From Palaeococcus ferrophilus DSM 13482 (GTDB lineage Archaea > Methanobacteriota_B > Thermococci > Thermococcales > Thermococcaceae), in assembly GCF_000966265.1 (NCBI RefSeq), contig NZ_LANF01000011.1, forward strand, positions 1 to 64,000: a stretch of DNA of 64,000 bases, read 5' to 3'. The position numbers and the translations under genes are program-made. Under the pieces are notes generated by a model that ran no database searches, was not told where the DNA came from, and was given only the letters and a program-made list of their open reading frames with translations. Numbering within the stretch: the stretch's first letter is position 1; every line of letters starts with the position of its first letter. Below, piece after piece: positions 18,682 through 28,646 of this stretch.

Positions 18682-20382
18682 ATGCCGAACCTCCGGAGAT
18701 GGGGAATGGTTCTAACGTTCTCCGTGCTCTCAGGCATCGTGGGCGGTCTAGGGGCGGTTTTCTTCAGGGTGCTGATTAGGTGGACCCACACTTTCTTCTT
18801 CGGGTTTATACTCCCCAACCTGACCATCCACTACCACGGCTACAACCTCGGCTATATCCTGCTCCCCGCCCTCGGGAGCATTCTCATAGCGCCCATAATA
18901 AAGTTCTGCCCATCCCTGAAGGGCAACGGCATCCCCGAGGTCATAGAGGCGGTGGTGTTCAGAAGGGGCCACATAGAGGGCCGTTTTTCCATTCTAAAGA
19001 TAGTGGCCACCGCCGTGACGATAGGCTCGGGTGGCAGCGTTGGAAGGGAGGGCCCAATCGGCTTCATAGGGGCCGCCCTCTCCTCCCTCATGGGGCACTA
19101 CTTCAAGCTAAAGCCCGAGATGAGAAAGCTGATAACCACGTGCGGCCTCGCCGCCGGGATAGCCGGAACGTTCAACACGCCCCTCGCAGGAGCCATGTTC
19201 GCGCTCGAGGTCGTTTACATGGGCGCCTTCTCCCTAAACCTCGTCCCCATATTCCTGGCGGCGGTAACTGGAAACGCGATCACCCTCGCCTTTCTGGGTC
19301 AGGCCTTCGAGGTTTCAATACCCTCTGCCCTCGGTCACACCCTACCCGAACTCCTCTTCTTCTCCCTGATGGGCTTCGTCCTGGGGCTCCTTGCGGCGGC
19401 CTACGTTAAAGCCCTCTACGCGTTGATGGAAAAGTTCGAGAGCTTAAACGCCCCGACTCCCCTGAAACTCGTTTTTGGAGGATTGAGCGTGGGTTTAATC
19501 GGGATGTTCTTCCCCAGCTACGGCATATTCGGCATCGGCTACGGGGGCATGGAGATGGCGATGGCGGGGAAGATAGGGGTAGCCCTCCTCCTGACCCTCG
19601 CCCTCGCCAAGATGACGGCAACGCTCCTAACGATTTCCTCGGGTCACAGCGGTGGGATATTCGCGCCGAGCCTGTACATAGGGGCCATGCTTGGGGCGGC
19701 GTTTGGTGAGTCAGTATTCATCCTCTTCCCCGGTCTTGGGGTTAACCCCTCCTCCTACGCGCTCGCCGGGATGGCGGCCTTCTTCAGCGGCATGACCCAG
19801 GCCCCCCTGACTCAGATACTCATGGTAACGGAGCTCACAAGGAGTTATTCGCTCCTCCCTGCGGTCATGACCTCCGCCACGCTGGGCTTCCTGACGGCGA
19901 GATTCCTCCTTGGAGGAGATTCCGTCTACACGCTCAAGCTCAAGAGGAAGGGACTCCACGTGAAGACCGGAAGGCCCCTCGTCCTCGAGATGATATCCGT
20001 GGGGGAGATAATGACCACGGAACCCGTCTTCGTCCATGAGTGGGACACCCTCTTCGACGTGGAGCACCTCGTTGCCGAGACGGGCCACGACTGCTTCCCG
20101 GTACTCAACGAGAACGGGGAGGTTGTGGGCATTGTGGGCGTCAAGGACTTCCTCAGGAAGCCCCCAACCATAAAAAAGCTCCCAGTAAGGCGGTTCCTCA
20201 GGAAGGAGTACGCGGTGACGTATCCATCGGAGACCGCCGAAGACGCCTTCGAAAAGCTGATGGCGCACGACCAGAACCTCTTACCAGTTGTTGACGAGGA
20301 AGGAAAGCTCTTGGGAGTGATAACGAAGAGGGACATCTACAAAGCCTACTACCGCGGTCTCGAGGGCATGTACATAGAATGA
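18682..20382 (+). CDS. CLC-family chloride channel/transporter with CBS domains
   Basis: A 566-residue protein: a CLC membrane core (about 1-410) followed by a pair of CBS domains (about 430-560). CLC anion-site motifs are visible: GNGIPE near residue 92, GREGPIG with the gating glutamate near 121, and GIFAPS near 328. CBS pairs bind adenine nucleotides and often gate such transporters. GGAGGAGGTAGC precedes the ATG. It is divergent from cbiM and ends five bases before the convergent ureohydrolase gene. Channel and proton-exchanger forms cannot be told apart here. Confidence 0.92.
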   Translation: MPNLRRWGMVLTFSVLSGIVGGLGAVFFRVLIRWTHTFFFGFILPNLTIHYHGYNLGYILLPALGSILIAPIIKFCPSLKGNGIPEVIEAVVFRRGHIEGRFSILKIVATAVTIGSGGSVGREGPIGFIGAALSSLMGHYFKLKPEMRKLITTCGLAAGIAGTFNTPLAGAMFALEVVYMGAFSLNLVPIFLAAVTGNAITLAFLGQAFEVSIPSALGHTLPELLFFSLMGFVLGLLAAAYVKALYALMEKFESLNAPTPLKLVFGGLSVGLIGMFFPSYGIFGIGYGGMEMAMAGKIGVALLLTLALAKMTATLLTISSGHSGGIFAPSLYIGAMLGAAFGESVFILFPGLGVNPSSYALAGMAAFFSGMTQAPLTQILMVTELTRSYSLLPAVMTSATLGFLTARFLLGGDSVYTLKLKRKGLHVKTGRPLVLEMISVGEIMTTEPVFVHEWDTLFDVEHLVAETGHDCFPVLNENGEVVGIVGVKDFLRKPPTIKKLPVRRFLRKEYAVTYPSETAEDAFEKLMAHDQNLLPVVDEEGKLLGVITKRDIYKAYYRGLEGMYIE

Positions 20383-20387
20383 AAATG

Positions 20388-21245
20388 CTAAAGGGAGAGT
20401 GCGCCCATGATGTAGAAGAGGAGCTTTGCCGCGGTAAGTGCCGTCACGTCGCCGAGTTCAGTTCCCCCAGCCTCCATTATGTCAAAGCCGACCACTTCCT
20501 TGTTTTTAACGAGCCACTCTATGGCCTCCACCACGTCCCAGAAGGCCAGTCCCCCAGCCTCCGGAGTGCCCGTACTGGGCACCATCGAGAGGTCAAAGAC
20601 GTCAATGTCAACCGAGAGGTACACGGGCTCCGGGAGGTCTTTCACGGCCTCAATGAAGCGCTCCAGCGAGTAGTGCCTCGCGTGAACCCACTCTATTCCC
20701 GCTTCCCTCGCGTACTCAACCTCGTCCTTCGTACCGCTCCGTATGCCGAACTCGGCCACGTTTATCCCGAGCTCGCTTATCCTCCTTGCCACGCAGGCGT
20801 GGTTCCATGGGTTACCCTCGTACTCATTCCTCAAATCGAGGTGGGCATCAAAGACGACGTAGCTGGCTGGTTTTAAGGCCTTAACGGGGCCGTAGGTCAT
20901 TGAGTGCTCGCCGCCGAGGGTTACGGGTATCGCCGAGGGGTTGAGGACTTTTATCTCCTCGACTGTCTCTACCGCCCGTTTTATCGTCTCGTAGGGGTTT
21001 CCAGCGACTATAGCGAGGTCGCCCGCGTCGGCTATGGAGATGGTGGATAGGTCAACGTCGTAGTCGAGTATGTAGCTCTCGAGGTTGAGGGTGGCCTGCC
21101 TTATCAGCGTAGGCCCAAAACGCGTTCCCGGCTTGTAGGAGGTTGTGCCATCGAAGGGGATGCCCAGTATGACGAAATCAGCTTCCTCTATGGGGCTCAT
21201 AGGGAACTCAAGCTTAAGGGTCTCGTAAGTGTAGAGCAGCTCCAC
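20388..21245 (-). CDS. speB: Agmatinase-family ureohydrolase
   Basis: A 285-residue manganese ureohydrolase of the arginase/agmatinase family. Metal ligands are seen in GGEHS, in DAHLDLR and in SVDIDVFD. In Thermococcales this enzyme releases urea from agmatine or N1-aminopropylagmatine in polyamine synthesis. The GTG at 21245 fits the binding site GGTGA with five bases between; the ATG at 21251 directly follows GGTG and is a possible alternative. The exact substrate is not evident from the sequence. Confidence 0.88.
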   Translation of the reverse strand: MELLYTYETLKLEFPMSPIEEADFVILGIPFDGTTSYKPGTRFGPTLIRQATLNLESYILDYDVDLSTISIADAGDLAIVAGNPYETIKRAVETVEEIKVLNPSAIPVTLGGEHSMTYGPVKALKPASYVVFDAHLDLRNEYEGNPWNHACVARRISELGINVAEFGIRSGTKDEVEYAREAGIEWVHARHYSLERFIEAVKDLPEPVYLSVDIDVFDLSMVPSTGTPEAGGLAFWDVVEAIEWLVKNKEVVGFDIMEAGGTELGDVTALTAAKLLFYIMGALSL

Positions 21246-21327
21246 AGTCATCACCGGGGGAAGTGGGGGGTACAAATTAAAAAACTTTCCAAAAGCACTT
21301 CTCCAGGAAAAAATTTTGAAGGTATGT

Positions 21328-23566
21328 TCAGGGGGCTAACCTTACCATATTTCCGGGCTTTAAGATGCCCACCTTTCCAAACGCCCGTATCCTGACCGGA
21401 ACCCTCCCCTCCAGCATCTCAACCACAACCTCCTTGTGCCCCACCTTAAGTTGGAGCCATGCGCCTCTAAAGAAGAGCCTGAGCGTCACTGAAGACCATT
21501 TCACGGGAAGGTGGGGCTCGATTTTTAGGGAATCCCCTTCAATGTCAATGCCACAGAAGCCCCTAACAAGCACTTGCCATACCCCCCCTGCCGTGGCAAG
21601 GTGGAATCCGTCCTGAGTGTTTCCGTAGATGTTCCTAAGATCAGCGTATGCACACTTTATGAAGTAGTCGTATGCTAGCGCCTCTTCCCCAAGCCACGAT
21701 GCCACTATAGCATATGCAGGCATTGAGAGTGATGAGGCGTGTGTAGTCCTGATAATGTAATAGTCAAAGTTCCTCCGTATTGTGTCAAGAGTAAACAGGT
21801 CCTTCAGGAGAAACTGGGCCGCTATAACATCCGCCTGCTTTATAAGTCTCGTTCTCCCTATGTTGTTTCGGATATCCTCGGGTAAGCGGGCTTCACCGAG
21901 GTCACCCGGGTCAACTCTGTAGTCAGTTAGATCAAAGTATCCATCAAACTCCTCGTAAACACCGTTTACTTGGGGTGGGAGGTATATTCGCTCTGCAGTG
22001 TCGAACCATTTTTGAACCTCATCCTCGTCTATTCCAAGCTTCTCCGCAACAGCTCTCCACGCTCTCCTCTCCAGGGACTCCCTGAAATATTTCACGCCCA
22101 GCTGGAGATTATGCTTGGCCATGAGGTTCGTGAAGAAACTGTTGTTCACGTGCTCGTGATATTCGTCCGGCCCAATAACTCGCTCAATTACGTATCCTTT
22201 CTCCTCGTCATACCTGACGCGGCTGGCCCAGAAGCGGGCGGTCTCGAAGATCATCTCGAGACCGTACTTTTCCATAAACTCTTCATCACCCGTAATGCGA
22301 TAGTAGAGATCAACGGTATATGCTATGTCCGCGGTTATGTGATGTTCCTCCTCCCCCGTGTATATTCTAACCACGTTCTCCCCACGCATGTCAAGGGGTA
22401 CCATCGGCGGCGTTGCCTCCCTACCGTCGTCCGCAGATTCCCACGGAAACTGCGCCCCGCCATACCCATTGAGTCTGGCGTTTTCCCTCGCCGCATCGAG
22501 GTTGTTGTACCTGTAAACAAGCATTCTTCTCGCATCCTCAGGCATCGTAAAAATAAAGAATGGCAGGGCATATATTTCAGTGTCCCAGAAGACATGCCCC
22601 CTGTAGCCAAATCCATGGATTCCTCTTGCTGTCAAGGATATGTTGTCATCCTGCGGAAGGGACTGTATGAGATGGAAGATACTAAAAAGCATCCCACGCT
22701 CCGCTTCCTCATCTCCCTCGATTTTAATTGCCGCTTTTTTTCCAGATTTCTGCCCAGTATTCCACGTGCTCATTATATAACCTTTCAAATCCTGTCTTCT
22801 TGGCATCTCTTAGTTCCTGAAGGGACGTTGATTTGAGACCTTCGTCTTTTCCGTTCTCAACGACCACGTATTTTACGAACTCGTACTCTCTGTTTGCTTT
22901 AACTTCGAGGGTTACGACCTCCGCCATCTGCCTAGCGTTTTTTAACATGTTCCTTTCGTGTTCCTCCTCCACAACGAGTGAGCTGGCTATTCCAAGCCGG
23001 TACCTCTCGTCCACCGTCCTGACACCAACGTATATTGCATCGTCCTCAAAGTCCATGTCCTCAACGGCGTAGTGCTTTATAAATATCTCAGGCAGGTATG
23101 AGGGGTTGACGGTGTCAAGTTCAATGGGGTTAATGACTGTGAGAAGCCCATCCCTGTCGGTGCGGAGTCTAAATTTCAGTAGGATAAGGTTCTTTCTCCG
23201 CCCGTGCACAATCCTAAGGCTTTCATATCTGACGGTTATCCCCTTGTTAGTTTGCAGTTCCACAAGTGTCTTAAGAGTTCCCTTCTCAACGTCCAGCTCC
23301 CTTTCATACTTTGGGACTTTGTGTGTGCTGAGGTTGAGAGGTTCCCCATTGAACATCATCTGAAGGCCAATAACCCTGGGAGCATTAACGATTTCCCTGT
23401 AAAAATAGGGGGCATAGTCGTACACTCCCGCCACGGTCATCCCGTAGATGCTGGGTTCGAGTTCTATCTCTCCCCTTATGCCTATGTAGCCGTTGCCCAA
23501 GGTTAATATGGTTCCGTAAACGGCCTCTGTCTCAGGTTTATACTCGGGAAATCGAAACCGGAACAT
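21328..23566 (-). pseudogene. GH65 disaccharide phosphorylase, interrupted by a frameshift
   Basis: A glycoside hydrolase family 65 enzyme (maltose, trehalose or kojibiose phosphorylase group), about 745 residues if continuous. The N-terminal beta-sandwich domain starts at the ATG at 23566 after GGAGGG and runs to IWKKSGN before a stop. The catalytic (alpha/alpha)6 domain continues in another frame from about KKAAIKIEGDEEAE to the end at 21328. It holds the likely general acid in GPDEYHEHVNN. The switch point is a run of seven A on the minus strand (22735-22741); six A would restore one frame. It may be a recent mutation, a sequencing error or a transcriptional-slippage site. The 5' end overlaps the HAD gene by 29 bases, so both are one transcript with the TrmB gene. 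Confidence 0.85.
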
Positions 23567-24263
23567 TGGGGCTTCCCTCCTCTGCCAGTTCAAAAAGAAC
23601 CTTCGGGGACAACTCCCTAAAGTCCTCAAACCTGATGTCCGCCTCCTTGAGGATTGTCTCCCTCTCATAACCCAGCACAAAAGCTCCGAGTTCCTTTGCC
23701 GCCATTACTCCCGCAGGGGCATCTTCCACCACGAAGAACGCTTTAATTTGGGGGTATTTCCCCTTAAGTTCCCTCATAGCCAGACGGAAGACCTCCTTTT
23801 TGGTAGGGGCTTTCCCACTTGAGTTGACTTCAAAGAGATCTATCAACCTCAGTCCACCAACCTTCACCTTAGCTGCGAGCAGGGGAGCATTCTTTGATGC
23901 CGAAGCAAGGGCACTGGGGATGCCCAGTTCCCGGATGCTCAGTAGAAACTCTATGGCTCCATCGTTTACGGTGTATTCTCCCCTATCAAACATTTCGTTA
24001 ACAATATTGTTCTTGAATTCAGCAAACTCCCTCAGAAGTTTCTCCCTCGCCTCATTCGTGGTTGCACCATGCTTTTCGTAGAGACCCGTAAGCTGGAGGA
24101 TGTTGTGGGCTCCTTCGTACCTCGGTTTTCCGGAGACATACTTAACGTAAAATGAGTGGTCAATACTTGCCCCGTACTTCTCTGCCGCCCTCTTCCACGC
24201 TTCTTCATGAGGTGTGAAAACAAGTACGCCATCAAAATCCCATATCACTGCCACCAGCGCCAT
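23538..24263 (-). CDS. HAD-family phosphatase, beta-phosphoglucomutase-like
   Basis: A 241-residue HAD protein. Motif I WDFDGVLVF (residues 7-15) has both aspartates. A helical cap follows, then the motif II region ASASKN, the lysine of motif III, and FFVVEDAPAG as motif IV. With a GH65 phosphorylase next to it, conversion of beta-glucose 1-phosphate to glucose 6-phosphate is the natural role. The ATG at 24263 lies a normal distance from GGTGA; ATG codons at 24269 and 24272 and a GTG at 24275 overlap the TrmB-type stop. It ends inside the start of the GH65 gene. Confidence 0.82.
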   Translation of the reverse strand: MALVAVIWDFDGVLVFTPHEEAWKRAAEKYGASIDHSFYVKYVSGKPRYEGAHNILQLTGLYEKHGATTNEAREKLLREFAEFKNNIVNEMFDRGEYTVNDGAIEFLLSIRELGIPSALASASKNAPLLAAKVKVGGLRLIDLFEVNSSGKAPTKKEVFRLAMRELKGKYPQIKAFFVVEDAPAGVMAAKELGAFVLGYERETILKEADIRFEDFRELSPKVLFELAEEGSPNVPVSISRV

Positions 24264-24271
24264 CCCCATCA

Positions 24272-25333
24272 TCACCCCTTTTTCACTCGTTTTATAACTA
24301 TCCTCTGAGCCTCTACGTCCTCAACCTCTGCGTCAAAACCGCCAACGGTAAACGATCCTTCTTCACTCTCAATGACGAAGTTGCTCACTATGCCAAAACG
24401 GTTTATTGACTTAACTTCACCGGTAATATTCGCAGGATACCCGCTCTTTACATCCCTGCCCTCTATTTCCACTATCGGTGTGTAACCAAGTTTTAAGAGG
24501 GTTTCAAGCTCGTTGAGAGCCATCGAGAACTCTATAAATGTCTTGGGATACAGTTCAGGTCTTGGTATCCAACCCAGAACTTCACGGGATTTGAGCCATA
24601 AGTTGTTGTGGATGTTAAGGAGCCTTAGAAGAAGGTCCTTTTCCTGAATGACGTATCCATAAACTTCAGTACTGGATACCGGAAGCTTGTGAACACTGAA
24701 AAAGCGGCGTTTTGAGTAAACCGCGGAGGATAAGTCAGATATCACAAGGAGGAAGTTCCCAAGGTCAAATGTCCTTATCTTCACGTAATCCCTGAACATC
24801 TCAAACTCGTTAAACCCCCCGCCCTGTGGATACACCAAGAGGTACAGGTTAACTCCCCTTTGAAGTGCCCTCAGGAGGTACGGTCGCACCTCCTTGAACA
24901 CCTGGTACGGAAGTTCAGCTCGTATCTCGGTCTCTGCGGAATTAATTATCTCAATTATAGAAGCAAGGACTCCCTCAAGGTTTCTCACGAGGGAAACATA
25001 CGGACCTTCCTCATCCGCCCTCCCCTTTATCTTCACCAATTCCTCATGGAGAACGTTTTTTAACATGTCAAATTTCATTTTCTGGACATCTATGATAGCC
25101 CCTATGTCGCTCGCGGTGTAAATCCTGGGTCTTCCAGCGGAAGCGCGTATGAAGCCCTTTCGTATGAGGCTTTGAATAATGTTGTACAGCTGGGGTTGGT
25201 GAATATCCAGAGACTCGAGGAGTTCTTTCACAGTAGCCCCATTTTTTACCAGGATCATGAGGTAAACTTCTGCCTCCCTCTTTGTAAGCCCAAGCTCTTG
25301 GAGCTTCTCAATCAAAAAAGCATAGTTTTCCAT
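24272..25333 (-). CDS. TrmB-family sugar-responsive transcription regulator
   Basis: A 353-residue regulator. The N-terminal winged helix (about residues 12-75, LTKREAEVYLMILVKNG and following) is the TrmB DNA-binding domain. A central helix and alpha/beta region follow, and the C-terminal beta domain includes EGSFTVGGFDAEVEDVEAQ, similar to the sugar-binding part of TrmB. It probably controls the divergent malE operon and its own operon according to maltose or trehalose. GGAGGGGTCTCG precedes the ATG. It differs clearly from the TrmB sequence I remember, so it may be a paralogue. Confidence 0.85.
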   Translation of the reverse strand: MENYAFLIEKLQELGLTKREAEVYLMILVKNGATVKELLESLDIHQPQLYNIIQSLIRKGFIRASAGRPRIYTASDIGAIIDVQKMKFDMLKNVLHEELVKIKGRADEEGPYVSLVRNLEGVLASIIEIINSAETEIRAELPYQVFKEVRPYLLRALQRGVNLYLLVYPQGGGFNEFEMFRDYVKIRTFDLGNFLLVISDLSSAVYSKRRFFSVHKLPVSSTEVYGYVIQEKDLLLRLLNIHNNLWLKSREVLGWIPRPELYPKTFIEFSMALNELETLLKLGYTPIVEIEGRDVKSGYPANITGEVKSINRFGIVSNFVIESEEGSFTVGGFDAEVEDVEAQRIVIKRVKKG

Positions 25334-25355
25334 CGAGACCCCTCCAGTGTATTGG

Positions 25356-25437
25356 TACTGTATACCCCCTTAGTTTCAATACTATTTAAATATATTGGAT
25401 ACTATATCAGTAAGATTTATATAATAGTATTGTAGTA
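25356..25437. promoter_or_regulatory. Divergent promoter/operator region between trmB-like gene and malE
   Basis: This region carries TATA boxes for both directions: TTTATATAA (25416-25424) for malE and, on the minus strand, TATTTAAATA near 25382-25392 for the regulator gene. TACT occurs at 25356, 25380 and 25400, and AGTA at 25409, 25426 and 25434. A perfect 9-base inverted repeat pairs CAATACTAT (25377-25385) with ATAGTATTG (25424-25432). TACT-N5-AGTA at 25400-25412 resembles the TACTNNNAGTA half-site layout known for TrmB operators. Binding of the adjacent regulator is an inference. Confidence 0.6.
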
Positions 25438-25491
25438 TAAAGATTGAATGACCACATTATTCCATAAACGTACGCCGAGGGGTGAAAGGGC

Positions 25492-26850
25492 ATGAGAAAG
25501 TTCCTCACTGGAGGGCTTTTGGTGTTTGTACTCGTGTTGGGAATAGTGGCCGCTGGATGTATAGGCGGGGGACAGACCGGAACCACGTCGGCCACCACTG
25601 TGACCAAAACGAAGGTGGAAACGGAAACTAAGGTCGAGACCCAGGTCCAAGAAAAGACGTTCATAAGATTTGCCGGCTGGAGTGCTGGAGAAACGGAAAT
25701 GAAGAACTATGAGAGGATGATACAAAAGTTTGAGCAGGAGAATCCACATGTGGGTGTTAAGTACGAGGTTATTACCCAGATGTTCCACGAGAACATACTT
25801 GCATCATACGGCGCGGGTGTTGCCCCCGACGTGTTCTACGTTGACAGTGCTTGGGCCCCTGTTTTCATTGACAAAGGCGCTCTCTACCCGATATCCGATC
25901 TCGCCGACCAGAGCTTCATAGACCAGTTCTACCCATTCCTTCTTGAACCATTCATGAAAGATGGAAAACTTTACGGCCTGCCTAAGGATTGGAGCATGCT
26001 GGCACTATTCTACAACAAAAAACTCTTCGAACAGGCTGGTCTCACAAAACCCCCTGAGACCTGGGAGGAACTTGAGGAGTACGCAAAGATAATAGCAGAC
26101 AAGACAGGAAAACCTGGTTTGGCCATATACCTTGGAGGCTTCAACAGGTACGTGCCTGTGGCGGTTAGCAACGGCGCTCCGAAGCCATGGTTCGAGAAAC
26201 CAGAGGATGCTTCATGGTTCGACAACCCTGTTGTTAAGGATACCCTATCATGGTACATTAACCTCTACAAAAAAGGCAAGACGGATAGGGAGAACCAAGG
26301 ACTCACTCCCTATGTCGTCCAGCCCAGCGACGTTGGTGCTGGCTGGCTTGGAGACGCTTTTGGACAGCAAGAAGTTGCGATGGTTATCAGCGGAAACTGG
26401 ATGATTCCCTTCCTAGCTGACCAGTTCCCCAACTTCAAGTACGGCGAAGATTGGGATATTGCCCCTGTTCCAGCTGGAAAACAGGGAAGGGTAACTATGG
26501 CCTACACTGTTATCCTCGGGATAAACGCCAAGAGTGAGCATCCTCAGGAGGCTTGGACTTTCGTTAAGTTCCTTCTTGGACCAGAGGGACAGAAAGAGCT
26601 CGTCGTTAAGGGAGGCCAGACACTGCCCAGCATAAAAGGTCTCGAGAACGATCCTGAAATGTGGCCACAGCACAAGAAGACCCTTTCCTTCAAGTACGAC
26701 AAGATGATTGTTTTCCTCTGGGGTCCGAAGTCAGGCCCGCTCGAGAGTAAGTTCAGTGATGCCATGGCGGCGGCCATGAGGGGCGAGATGACAGTGGACG
26801 AGGCAATAGAAGTCATGAAACAGGTTGTTCAAGAGGAGTTGAGCGGCTGA
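25492..26850 (+). CDS. malE: Sugar ABC transporter substrate-binding lipoprotein (trehalose/maltose type)
   Basis: A 452-residue extracellular binding protein. The signal peptide ends in a lipobox with cysteine 23 (VAAGC), so it is lipid-anchored. A threonine/lysine/valine-rich linker (about 30-50) precedes the bilobed family-1 binding domain, which contains GVAPDVFYVDSAWAP and VAMVISGNWM. By position with malF, malG, malK and treT it is the trehalose/maltose-binding protein. GGTGAAAGGGC precedes the ATG. Confidence 0.9.
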   Translation: MRKFLTGGLLVFVLVLGIVAAGCIGGGQTGTTSATTVTKTKVETETKVETQVQEKTFIRFAGWSAGETEMKNYERMIQKFEQENPHVGVKYEVITQMFHENILASYGAGVAPDVFYVDSAWAPVFIDKGALYPISDLADQSFIDQFYPFLLEPFMKDGKLYGLPKDWSMLALFYNKKLFEQAGLTKPPETWEELEEYAKIIADKTGKPGLAIYLGGFNRYVPVAVSNGAPKPWFEKPEDASWFDNPVVKDTLSWYINLYKKGKTDRENQGLTPYVVQPSDVGAGWLGDAFGQQEVAMVISGNWMIPFLADQFPNFKYGEDWDIAPVPAGKQGRVTMAYTVILGINAKSEHPQEAWTFVKFLLGPEGQKELVVKGGQTLPSIKGLENDPEMWPQHKKTLSFKYDKMIVFLWGPKSGPLESKFSDAMAAAMRGEMTVDEAIEVMKQVVQEELSG

Positions 26851-26859
26851 GGTGGTGGT

Positions 26860-27801
26860 ATGCCATCCTCTTTTTCATCTTTCTATGCTAAAGCCCGGAA
26901 TAAGGAAATCATCGGTGGACTTACCCTTATCTCAATCGCGGTTATCCTGAACCTAGTTTTTGGTTACTTCGCAATGATTTTCGCTTTATACCTGAGCTTT
27001 TTTAAGTGGGACTATATCGGCCAGATGCAGTTTGTGGGTCTTCAAAACTTCGAGATTGTTATCCGGGATTTAATAAGGGGGTTTGAGGGTGCTCCTTACC
27101 TGCTCGTCCCATTCTACACCGGGCTGAAAAACATACTTCTGTACACTCTCTTGGTCGTTCCAGTTCAAACATTTTTAGCCATAGTGCTCGCGTCATTCGC
27201 TAATCAGAAGATTAGAGGGCAGCAGTTCTTCAAAGTATCGTACTTCCTCCCGGCAACGACTTCATCCGTCATAGTTGCCCTAATCTTCGTTTGGCTATTC
27301 ATGAAAAATGGCTACATAAACTACGTCCTAGTCCATGTAATACCTGGGTTCCAGCCTATTGATTGGATAAACAACAAGAACTACCTGTTGCTGGCCATTG
27401 CGACTGTTGCAATATGGGGGACGAGCGGCCACTTCATGGTCTCATTTCTCGCGGCCATGCAAGCCATCCCAAAAGACATATACGAGGCGGCTATGCTTGA
27501 TGGCGCCGGACCGATAAGGCGGTTTTTCTTTATCACGATACCCATGCTAAGACCCATGATAGTCTACGTTGTCGTGATGGGACTTATAGGGGCACTTCAA
27601 ATGTTTGACCTCGCATGGATAATGGCGGGGGCCAACGGTGGGCCCGGGGGAGCGGGCTACACCGTTGCACTCGATATCTACAACGAGGCGTTCACCAGAA
27701 TCCGTCCTGGGGTTGCAGCGGCCAAGAGCTGGTTCCTCTTCGCGATAATATTCACCACCACGTACATCTTCCAGAAGAAGTACGGGAGGGCGATGAGATG
27801 A
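26860..27801 (+). CDS. malF: Sugar ABC transporter permease MalF-like
   Basis: A 313-residue permease with about six membrane helices. The coupling motif EAAMLDGAGPIRRFFFITIPML (near residues 208-229) has the EAA-G signature that contacts the ATPase. It starts at the ATG after GGTGGTGGT, nine bases after the malE stop. It overlaps malG by four bases (ATGA). Confidence 0.92.
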   Translation: MPSSFSSFYAKARNKEIIGGLTLISIAVILNLVFGYFAMIFALYLSFFKWDYIGQMQFVGLQNFEIVIRDLIRGFEGAPYLLVPFYTGLKNILLYTLLVVPVQTFLAIVLASFANQKIRGQQFFKVSYFLPATTSSVIVALIFVWLFMKNGYINYVLVHVIPGFQPIDWINNKNYLLLAIATVAIWGTSGHFMVSFLAAMQAIPKDIYEAAMLDGAGPIRRFFFITIPMLRPMIVYVVVMGLIGALQMFDLAWIMAGANGGPGGAGYTVALDIYNEAFTRIRPGVAAAKSWFLFAIIFTTTYIFQKKYGRAMR

Positions 27802-28646
27802 CGCCGAAAGAGAGAGAAAGGCTCATCCGCAGGGTATGGATGTTCATCACCTACGCAGTTCTAATAACGTTTGCCCTCGTATACCTTATGCCATTCCTGA
27901 GGTCCCTCGTGGCCTCATTCATGACGTGGGCGCAGGCCTCAGCGTATCCTCCTGAATGGGTGCCAAATCCGTTCACACTAGAGAACTACCAGAAACTCTT
28001 CAGACTCGATCTCTTTCCGCGCTGGATTAAGAACACCGCCCTCTATGCGGGCCTAATCGTGGCGGGCAACATCGTCTTCACCAGCATGGCAGGCTACGCC
28101 TTTGCACGGCTCAAGTTCCCAGGGAAAGACATCATATTCTCTGCCCTACTCTCACTCTTGATGATTCCGATGTTCGTGACCCTGGTTCCCAACTATATCA
28201 TCATGTACAAGCTCGGCTTGGTTGACAATATCTTTGGTCTGGCACTCCTAGGTCTCGTTAACGTTTCGAGTATCTTCCTCATGAGACAGTACTTCACCTC
28301 ACTCTCAAGCGAGATATTCGAAGCCGCACGCCTGGATGGGTGTGGTCCGATAAAGGCTTTCTTTTACATCGCCCTTCCTTTGGCCAAACCGGCCCTCGGT
28401 GCGGTTGCAGTTTACCAGTTCCTTGGCTCATGGAATGCCTTCATCGGACCGCTCATCTTCCTTCGCTCGCCCGAGAACTTCACCCTACCTGTGGGCCTTA
28501 GCTTCGCCTTCCAGAGGAGTATGTGGACAGAGTACACTCCCATCATAGCGGGCTCTCTTGTTGCTTCTGCCCCTACAATACTGCTCTTCCTTGTGCTCAA
28601 CAGGTACCTGATTAAGGGTATAGTTATTACGGGAGGGAAGGGGTAA
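27798..28646 (+). CDS. malG: Sugar ABC transporter permease MalG-like
   Basis: A 282-residue permease with six predicted membrane helices. The EAA motif is EAARLDGCGPIKAFFYIALP. The start is placed at the ATG of the ATGA overlapping the malF stop; a longer reading that begins inside malF is out of frame with that gene and unlikely. The stop codon overlaps the malK start (TAATG), so the permeases and ATPase are translationally coupled. Confidence 0.92.
   Translation: MTPKERERLIRRVWMFITYAVLITFALVYLMPFLRSLVASFMTWAQASAYPPEWVPNPFTLENYQKLFRLDLFPRWIKNTALYAGLIVAGNIVFTSMAGYAFARLKFPGKDIIFSALLSLLMIPMFVTLVPNYIIMYKLGLVDNIFGLALLGLVNVSSIFLMRQYFTSLSSEIFEAARLDGCGPIKAFFYIALPLAKPALGAVAVYQFLGSWNAFIGPLIFLRSPENFTLPVGLSFAFQRSMWTEYTPIIAGSLVASAPTILLFLVLNRYLIKGIVITGGKG

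Noticed and set aside
18555-18827. A 90-residue minus-strand ORF across the clc start
   Set aside because: It is antisense to the CLC gene and has no ribosome binding site; it also crosses the cbiM promoter.
27615-27797. Long malG reading beginning inside malF
   Set aside because: The upstream part is an out-of-frame reading of malF (GGGQRWARGSG-like); the ATGA overlap gives a normal start.
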